From: Citrifermentans bemidjiense Bem
Lineage (GTDB): Bacteria > Desulfobacterota > Desulfuromonadia > Geobacterales > Geobacteraceae
NCBI RefSeq assembly: GCF_000020725.1
Contig: NC_011146.1
Span: 4,282,001-4,346,000 of the forward strand
Direction: 5' to 3'
Length of the DNA: 64,000 bases
A program made the translations under genes and the position numbers. Shown piece after piece: positions 59,406 to 64,000 of the stretch (the first letter of the stretch is position 1; each line of letters begins with the position of its first letter). The notes below the pieces were generated by a model that did not search any database, was not told the origin of the DNA, and worked only from the letters and a program-made list of their open reading frames with translations.

Positions 59406-61685
59406 CTAATCCTCGGCTTCCTCCCTCGCCCTTATGGTGCGACCTTTGAGCCCGTGTTTCGCCAAAAGGCGGTAAAAAGTGCGCCTCGGGATGTTGGCCA
59501 GTTGTGCCGCTTTTGACACATTCCCACCCGCATCGGCAAGATATCGCTGGATCAGCTTCTTCTCGACCCGCAGCACATGGGGTTCCCGCTCCTTTTTGAA
59601 GGAGCGCAGGTCGAAGACGTCCTCGGCCTCCTCGGCGTAGCTTTCGGCGAAGGCAAGCGGGAGGTTCCCCAGCTTGATGATCTCGTCGTGGGTGAGCACG
59701 GCGGCGCGCTCAATCACGTTCTGCATCTCCCGGATGTTGCCGGGCCAGGGGTATTTCACCATGGCGCTGACCGCCCGTTCCTCGATGCCGTCGATGTGCT
59801 TGTTGAGTTTCTTGCGCGCCTTTTCCAGGAAATAGTGCGCCAGCTGCGGGATCGACTCCACCCTTTCCCGCAAGGGGGGCATGGTGATGGAGAAGACGTT
59901 GAGACGGTAATAGAGGTCCTCGCGGAACCAACCTTCGCGGACCCCGTCCTCCAGCGATTTATTAGTTGCCGCTATAAGACGGACATCGACCCTTTTCGCG
60001 GCAGTCCCCCCGACCGGCCTCACCTCGCCCAAGTCCAGCACCCGCAACAACTCCGCCTGCAGCTTAGGCGTGATGTCCCCGATCTCGTCGAGGAAGATGG
60101 TGCCACCGTGCGCCGCCTCGAAGAGACCCTTTTTTTCCATGATGGCACCGGTGAACGAACCCTTCTTGTGGCCGAAGAGTTCACTCTCCAGGAGCGAGTC
60201 GGTGATGGTGGTGCAGTTGACCGTGACCAGCGGCTTGTCGTTTCTCTTGGAGTAGCGGTGAATGGCGCGCGCCGCAAGCTCCTTGCCGGTCCCGGATTCG
60301 CCGCGAACGAGGACGGTGGTCGGCGTCGGTCCCACCTGCTTGATCTGGTCCAGCACCTCCAGCGTGTTGCGGTCGCTCCCCACGATGAACTCGTCGCCGT
60401 AGCGGTCGAGCTCCCTTTTCGCCAGCTCGTACTTCTCGATCAGCCTCCCGCGTTCCTCCTCCAGCTGTTGCAGGTTGTGCGGCAGGCACATCTCCAGGTC
60501 GGCAAGTCCCTGGAATACGGCGACGGCGTACTCGCGGCAGGTCCGGTAGCCGCAGGCGCGGCAGTTCAGCTCGTCCTTCTGGGTGAACTTGTTGGTGGCG
60601 TGCAAGATCTTCTTCACGTCCCCCGCCTTGGGGGTGGGGAGCTTGGCGTACTTGTCGGCGAAGGTGCGCGAAAGCGACACCGGAGCTGCGTCCAGATAGG
60701 CCTGCGAGGTGCGATAGGGGATCCTCTTCCGGTGGTGGGAGATGACCAGGTTGCGCCGGGAGAATTCGGTCAGCGCCTGGTTCCGCCCCGGGCCTCCGAT
60801 GCAACCGTCGTAGCAGAAACGGAGATCGACGAGCTTCGGGCTGATCCTCCCCGCCGCGAGGTCCTTGATGATCCCCATGACGTTGACTTCACCTTCGGCG
60901 GTGACCACCTCGGTGTCGAGCGGGTCCGCCTCTATGCCGAAGGCCTGGAAGGAACCTTGCGACAGGGGGAAGATCCTTCCCATGTGCGGCTCCTTGCCGT
61001 CTAAAGGCTCCTCCTCCAGCGTGGCGAGATCGATCCCCCGCTCCTTGAAGATGGACTCCAGCTCGCGGTAGGTGAGGAGGACGTCCACTGCCCCCTTGGT
61101 CTGCTCCGCCTGCACCTCGAACTTGCCGGCGATGCACGAGCTGATGTAGATGACCTTGGCCTTCCCCTCCCAGACCTGTTTCAGGAAGCGCCCCATGGCC
61201 ACCATGTGCGTCACCACCCCCACCAGGTTCTCGATCAACTGCGGGTAATGCCGCTCGACCAGATCGACGACGGCCGGGCAGTGGGAGGAGATGAGCGGCA
61301 GCTTCGCATTGTCGATGGCGTCGCGGTATTCGCCGGCGATGAGTTCCACCCCGCTGGCCCCCTCGTGCACCTCGACAAATCCAAGCCGCCTCAGCCCGGC
61401 CGACAGTTGGCCCGGCGAGCAGTGGTGGAAAAAGGAAGGGAACGAGCAGCCGAGCACCGCGACAACCGGCTCTCCCGAAGAAAGGTGCTCGTTGGTTACC
61501 GCAACGTTATCGGCGATCACCTTAGCGTGCTGGGGGCAGTGGCTCATGCAGTTGCCGCAGCCGATGCAGCGCTCGGCGATGATCTCGGTGTAGCTCTTCT
61601 CCACCTTGATCGCCTTTACCGGGCAGCTTCGGACGCAGGAGTAGCATTTGCGGCAATGGTCGGTGATGGTGACAATGGGGTACAT
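59406..61685 (-). CDS. [FeFe]-hydrogenase-like sensor fused to sigma-54 activator
   Basis: A 759-residue protein. Residues 9-58 carry two [4Fe-4S] ferredoxin motifs (CRKCYSCVRSCP, CIGCGNCMSHCP). Residues 75-360 match the H-cluster domain of [FeFe] hydrogenases: SSHCPAVV (L1), SSCIAGKFEV (L2) and RFCYDGCIGGPG (L3), keeping all four cluster cysteines. A further iron-sulfur site, CRACGYRTCREYAVAVFQGL with a later C, precedes a short coiled coil. The AAA+ domain (450-690) has GESGTGKE, GSFTGA (usual GAFTGA) and GTIFLDEIGD. A Fis-type HTH (GNVSKAAQLANIPRRTFYRL) ends the protein. It probably senses H2 or redox state and activates sigma-54 promoters. Start MYPIVTITDH follows AGAGG. Confidence 0.92.
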   Translation of the reverse strand: MYPIVTITDHCRKCYSCVRSCPVKAIKVEKSYTEIIAERCIGCGNCMSHCPQHAKVIADNVAVTNEHLSSGEPVVAVLGCSFPSFFHHCSPGQLSAGLRRLGFVEVHEGASGVELIAGEYRDAIDNAKLPLISSHCPAVVDLVERHYPQLIENLVGVVTHMVAMGRFLKQVWEGKAKVIYISSCIAGKFEVQAEQTKGAVDVLLTYRELESIFKERGIDLATLEEEPLDGKEPHMGRIFPLSQGSFQAFGIEADPLDTEVVTAEGEVNVMGIIKDLAAGRISPKLVDLRFCYDGCIGGPGRNQALTEFSRRNLVISHHRKRIPYRTSQAYLDAAPVSLSRTFADKYAKLPTPKAGDVKKILHATNKFTQKDELNCRACGYRTCREYAVAVFQGLADLEMCLPHNLQQLEEERGRLIEKYELAKRELDRYGDEFIVGSDRNTLEVLDQIKQVGPTPTTVLVRGESGTGKELAARAIHRYSKRNDKPLVTVNCTTITDSLLESELFGHKKGSFTGAIMEKKGLFEAAHGGTIFLDEIGDITPKLQAELLRVLDLGEVRPVGGTAAKRVDVRLIAATNKSLEDGVREGWFREDLYYRLNVFSITMPPLRERVESIPQLAHYFLEKARKKLNKHIDGIEERAVSAMVKYPWPGNIREMQNVIERAAVLTHDEIIKLGNLPLAFAESYAEEAEDVFDLRSFKKEREPHVLRVEKKLIQRYLADAGGNVSKAAQLANIPRRTFYRLLAKHGLKGRTIRAREEAED

Positions 61686-61729
61686 TCGGCCTCTTTTTGC
61701 GCGGAGCTTGTTTAATGAGTACACCGGGG

Positions 61730-61758
61730 ATTGTATAGGAATCGGAAAAAGTGTGCAA
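61730..61758 (-). promoter_or_regulatory. Candidate sigma-70 promoter of the sensor-regulator gene
   Basis: On the minus strand TTGCAC, a 17-base spacer and TACAAT, giving a start near 61722 and a leader of about 37 bases. The -35 lies inside the shared 26-bp element, so binding there would repress the gene. Confidence 0.6.
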
Positions 61759-61773
61759 CAACTGGCACAAACG
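61748..61773 (-). promoter_or_regulatory. Second copy of the shared 26-bp element
   Basis: The core 61752-61769 reads TGTGCAACAACTGGCACA on the plus strand, with the same flanks (AAAGTG left, AAACG right) as the copy at 59331-59356. It covers the -35 of the regulator's own promoter, suggesting autorepression. Confidence 0.6.
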
Positions 61774-61957
61774 GAGGGGAAATTGGACAAAAAAAACCCT
61801 AGCGACTAGGAGGGCAAGTCGGCTAGGGGAAGGAGGATCCTTTGATCCTCCGCAACTCTGTTATCTATTCACATTATACCCAGCGCCAAATTTTACTGCA
61901 ACAAGTTAAATTCAATTAATCATAGCATTCTTTCCCGCCCGTATCTAATGAGATTGG

Positions 61958-62054
61958 CGTCCTCGCCGCGTTCACCGCTACGAGAGGGGCTTCCTCCGTT
62001 GCGCAGCCCGCATCGGCTGTGATATAAATTAAGACCTCGAACGCGGCGAGGACG
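61958..62054. repeat. Perfect 16-bp inverted repeat spanning a promoter
   Basis: CGTCCTCGCCGCGTTC (61958-61973) and GAACGCGGCGAGGACG (62039-62054) are exact reverse complements separated by 65 bases. The promoter of the transglutaminase-like gene lies between them. The rest of the 406-base gap (61686-62091) shows no gene. Confidence 0.85.
61999..62028 (+). promoter_or_regulatory. Candidate promoter of the transglutaminase-like gene
   Basis: TTGCGC, an 18-base spacer and TATAAA. The start point would be near 62035, so the right arm of the inverted repeat lies at the head of the transcript. Confidence 0.5.
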
Positions 62055-62091
62055 GAGATCGCCGGAGAGCCGACCTTCAAGGAACCTAGCC

Positions 62092-63528
62092 ATGACCATC
62101 CCATTAAACCTACTGCGGCTGATTTTCGCCTCGCTGCTGGTGCTGCTGCCGCTCCAGCTTTTCGCTGCGCCCCTTCCCAAGCTGACCGAGCTACCGCTCG
62201 GGGAGCGCTGGTTCAGCATCAAGCTCGGCGACGAGCGAGTCGGCTTCAGCCGGCTCACCATCACCCGGACCGACGCGGGGTACCGCATCGATTCCGAGGG
62301 GAGCGTGAAGATGCGGGTGATGGGGTTCTCCAGGGAAGCCACTTCGAAGGAGTCCTACCTGGTCGCCCGGGACCTCGCGCTGCAATCGTTTTCGGCGGAA
62401 AACCGCATCGACGGCAGCCCAGTCACCATCACCGGCGAGGTCACGCCTAAGGGAGTGGCAATCGTTTCCCGGTCGGGCAGCGGAAAGAAGGAGCGTACCC
62501 TCAAGGTGAAGGGGGTGCTCTACCCCCCCCACGCGCTGAACCTTTACCCGCTCATGCAAGGGGCGCCGAAAGGAAAAAGCTACAAGCTCCCTGTCTTGGA
62601 CGTGGAAGCGCTGAAGGTGAAGCAGCTCAAGGTTGAGGTGGTCGGGGAGGAGACGCTTCCGCCGGGGCGGCCGGTGGTCCATCTGAAGAACGACGTCTAC
62701 CCCATGGTCGACAACGATATCTGGGTCGACCTGCAGGGGAACGTACTCAAGGAGTCGGTCCGCGACGACCTGGTGGTCACCGAGGCAGAGGACGAAGCGA
62801 CCGCCCGTGAGGAACTTGCACGCGGCGCCCTCTCCAAGAAGGATCTGGTGCTGGATTTCAGCATGATCCGGGTCACCCCCCCCATCGAGCGTCCCGCCCA
62901 ACTGCAGAAGCTGGTACTGGAGATGACGGGCATACCGCCGCAGCTGCCGCTTCTGCAGGGGATAAGGCAGCAGGTAGTGCGGCAGCCCGATGGCACGGTG
63001 CTCGTGACCTTGCCCAACCCCGCCCCTGCCGCCGAAGCGCCCCCGACCGCCGCCGATCGGGAACCGGCGGAGCGGATACCGAGCGATCACCCCGAGATCA
63101 AGGCGAAAACCGCGGAGATCAGGGGGAGCGAGCAGGATCCGGCACGGGTGGCAAAGCTACTGTCCGACTGGGTGGCCCGCGAGATAAAGGGCGCCGTTAC
63201 CGACAGCCAATCCCCCCTGGAAACGCTCAAAACCCGCATCGGCAACTGCCAGAGCCACGCGAGGCTCTATGCTTCCCTGGCCCGCGCCGCCGGCATCTCG
63301 ACCCGGTTCGTGTCCGGCATCATCTACGAGGGGGATGGCTTTCTCTACCATAGCTGGGCGGAAAGCTACCTCAGCGGAGCGTGGGTACCCGTCGATCCCA
63401 CTTTCGGCGAGATGCCCGCCAATCTGAGCCACGTCAAGTTCGTCGAAGGGGAAACGCTGGACGAGATGGGGACACTGGCGGGGATGATAGGCAGGGTACG
63501 GGCGAAAGTGGTGGAAAAGAAGTACTGA
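62092..63528 (+). CDS. Exported transglutaminase-like protein
   Basis: A 478-residue protein with a signal peptide (LLRLIFASLLVLLPLQLFAA). The C-terminal transglutaminase-like domain keeps the catalytic triad: cysteine in RIGNCQSHARLYASLARAAG, histidine in FLYHSWAESYLSGAW and aspartate in VPVDPTFGE. The N-terminal 300 residues are beta-rich without a named domain (GERWFSIKLGDERVGFSRLT near the start). Such proteins may be proteases, amidases or cross-linking enzymes; the substrate is not known. The protein is probably periplasmic. AAGGAA lies 9 bases before the ATG, and a terminator follows. Confidence 0.87.
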   Translation: MTIPLNLLRLIFASLLVLLPLQLFAAPLPKLTELPLGERWFSIKLGDERVGFSRLTITRTDAGYRIDSEGSVKMRVMGFSREATSKESYLVARDLALQSFSAENRIDGSPVTITGEVTPKGVAIVSRSGSGKKERTLKVKGVLYPPHALNLYPLMQGAPKGKSYKLPVLDVEALKVKQLKVEVVGEETLPPGRPVVHLKNDVYPMVDNDIWVDLQGNVLKESVRDDLVVTEAEDEATAREELARGALSKKDLVLDFSMIRVTPPIERPAQLQKLVLEMTGIPPQLPLLQGIRQQVVRQPDGTVLVTLPNPAPAAEAPPTAADREPAERIPSDHPEIKAKTAEIRGSEQDPARVAKLLSDWVAREIKGAVTDSQSPLETLKTRIGNCQSHARLYASLARAAGISTRFVSGIIYEGDGFLYHSWAESYLSGAWVPVDPTFGEMPANLSHVKFVEGETLDEMGTLAGMIGRVRAKVVEKKY

Positions 63529-63549
63529 GTTGAAGGCATCAACAGGAAA

Positions 63550-63588
63550 ACGGGGCGGCCTCTAGAGGCTGCCCCGCTTCTTTGTTTT
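63550..63588. terminator. Bidirectional terminator
   Basis: GGGGCGGCCTC and GAGGCTGCCCC form a long stem with almost no loop, flanked by AAAAC and a T-rich tail on the plus strand and by a run of Ts on the minus strand. It can serve both the transglutaminase-like gene and the convergent small gene. Confidence 0.85.
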
Positions 63589-63600
63589 CCTATCCAGCCG

Positions 63601-63753
63601 TTAGGCTTGGCAGCACTCCTGAGTAGCCACCTCACCCAGAGTTTTCAGCTCCTTCAGATCCGCCTGCTTCTTGACGCTCCCCATGTAGCACAGCGCCTGA
63701 ACCGCCAGCGCCAGCGCATAGAACGCGCCCAGCACCATGAACAAAGTCCCCAT
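63601..63753 (-). CDS. Small 50-residue membrane protein
   Basis: A short frame with a good ribosome site (AGAGGAG, 6 bases before ATG). The protein starts MGTLFMVLGAFYALALAVQA with one membrane helix through about residue 22, followed by a charged, helical tail (GSVKKQADLKELKTLGEVAT) and a closing ECCQA. No family is recognised. The arrangement of a membrane helix plus amphipathic tail and two adjacent cysteines suggests a structured small protein. It is convergent with the transglutaminase-like gene and shares its terminator. Confidence 0.7.
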   Translation of the reverse strand: MGTLFMVLGAFYALALAVQALCYMGSVKKQADLKELKTLGEVATQECCQA

Positions 63754-64000
63754 TCGTCACTCCTCTTGAGCCCGGCAACCAGCCACCGGCTGCGCATGCT
63801 CGTCATTGTAGTTTCCCCTCACCAGCCAGCAGCATCCGTGCCGCCGACGCCTAGGCAACGTAACCGCTTAATCTCCTTGAAAGCGGTGGGGGAAGGGCTC
63901 TCCTGAAGGAGCAGGAATGTTCCAAACTGGAACGGGGTCCGGTGTTACGTAGACGAACGCAACGACCACAGGGACAGAAATAGTAAAGGTACACCTTGCG
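63754..64000. other. Unassigned stretch to the right edge
   Basis: These 247 bases presumably include the promoter and leader of the small membrane gene. GTTCC-AAACT-GGAAC (near 63918) is a small dyad and GGAGAGCC/GGAGCAGG words flank it. No open frame has a ribosome site, and no known riboswitch was recognised. Confidence 0.5.

Noticed and set aside
59577-61004. 475-residue plus-strand frame opposite the sensor-regulator
   Set aside because: It is antisense to AAA+ and hydrogenase-like domains whose motifs are intact on the other strand.
61800-62091. c-di-GMP (GEMM) riboswitch in the transglutaminase leader
   Set aside because: The conserved GEMM core words were looked for and not found; only the inverted repeat is evident.

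Overview
The window looks like a chromosomal segment of a GC-rich, flagellated, anaerobic deltaproteobacterium of the Geobacter / Geomonas / Citrifermentans type (order Geobacterales). This rests on a polar-type flagellar cluster (flhA, flhF, flhG, fliA), several good sigma-54 promoter matches, selenocysteine machinery (selA), an Fe-hydrogenase-like regulator and repeat-rich intergenic spaces. The species assignment is inference; no rRNA or tRNA gene was seen.

Region 1 (1-22.5 kb, minus strand) is motility. A sigma-54 promoter precedes flhA-flhF-flhG-fliA-flgF-flgG-flgA-flgH-flgI-flgJ-flgM-flgN-flgK-flgL, an almost unbroken chain with many overlaps that ends at a terminator. It is followed by flbD-motA-motB with a probable FliA promoter. 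Beyond a 9-bp minisatellite, a group-1 glycosyltransferase and two very large TPR/family-9-like glycosyltransferase proteins follow a second sigma-54 promoter. They are probably a surface or flagellin glycosylation module.

Region 2 (22.5-35.5 kb) is mixed housekeeping: an FRG-domain protein, a radical SAM protein, a DinG-type helicase with an N-terminal JAMM domain, a ComF-like protein, a LUD protein, a flavodoxin-fold reductase, gpmI, and the minus-strand run proB-proA-nadD-rsfS-rlmH. The spaces carry dispersed palindromic repeats, some nested in one another, and one supplies the C terminus of the radical SAM protein.

Region 3 (35.5-52.1 kb) holds a DUF2062 protein, a phosphate-transport pair (DUF47/Pit) with a Pho box, uppP, radC, a decayed small membrane-protein gene, an unusual flavoprotein, a YdbH/YnbE-YdbL-like envelope lipid-transport pair, an extended GAPDH, small membrane and monooxygenase proteins, a K+-channel-like protein and a GntR/FCD regulator divergent from it.

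Region 4 (52.5-64 kb) holds selA, ispD-ispF-glnS-cysS, and then the most unusual locus. This is a 759-residue protein joining ferredoxin clusters, an [FeFe]-hydrogenase-like H-cluster domain, a sigma-54 AAA+ domain and a Fis-type HTH. It faces a small ribbon-helix-helix gene that has its own sigma-54 promoter. A nearly identical 26-bp element lies both over the regulator's own -35 box and about 100 bp upstream of that sigma-54 promoter, suggesting a self-contained H2/redox sensing circuit. The window ends with a transglutaminase-like exported protein, a 50-residue membrane protein, and an unassigned stretch.
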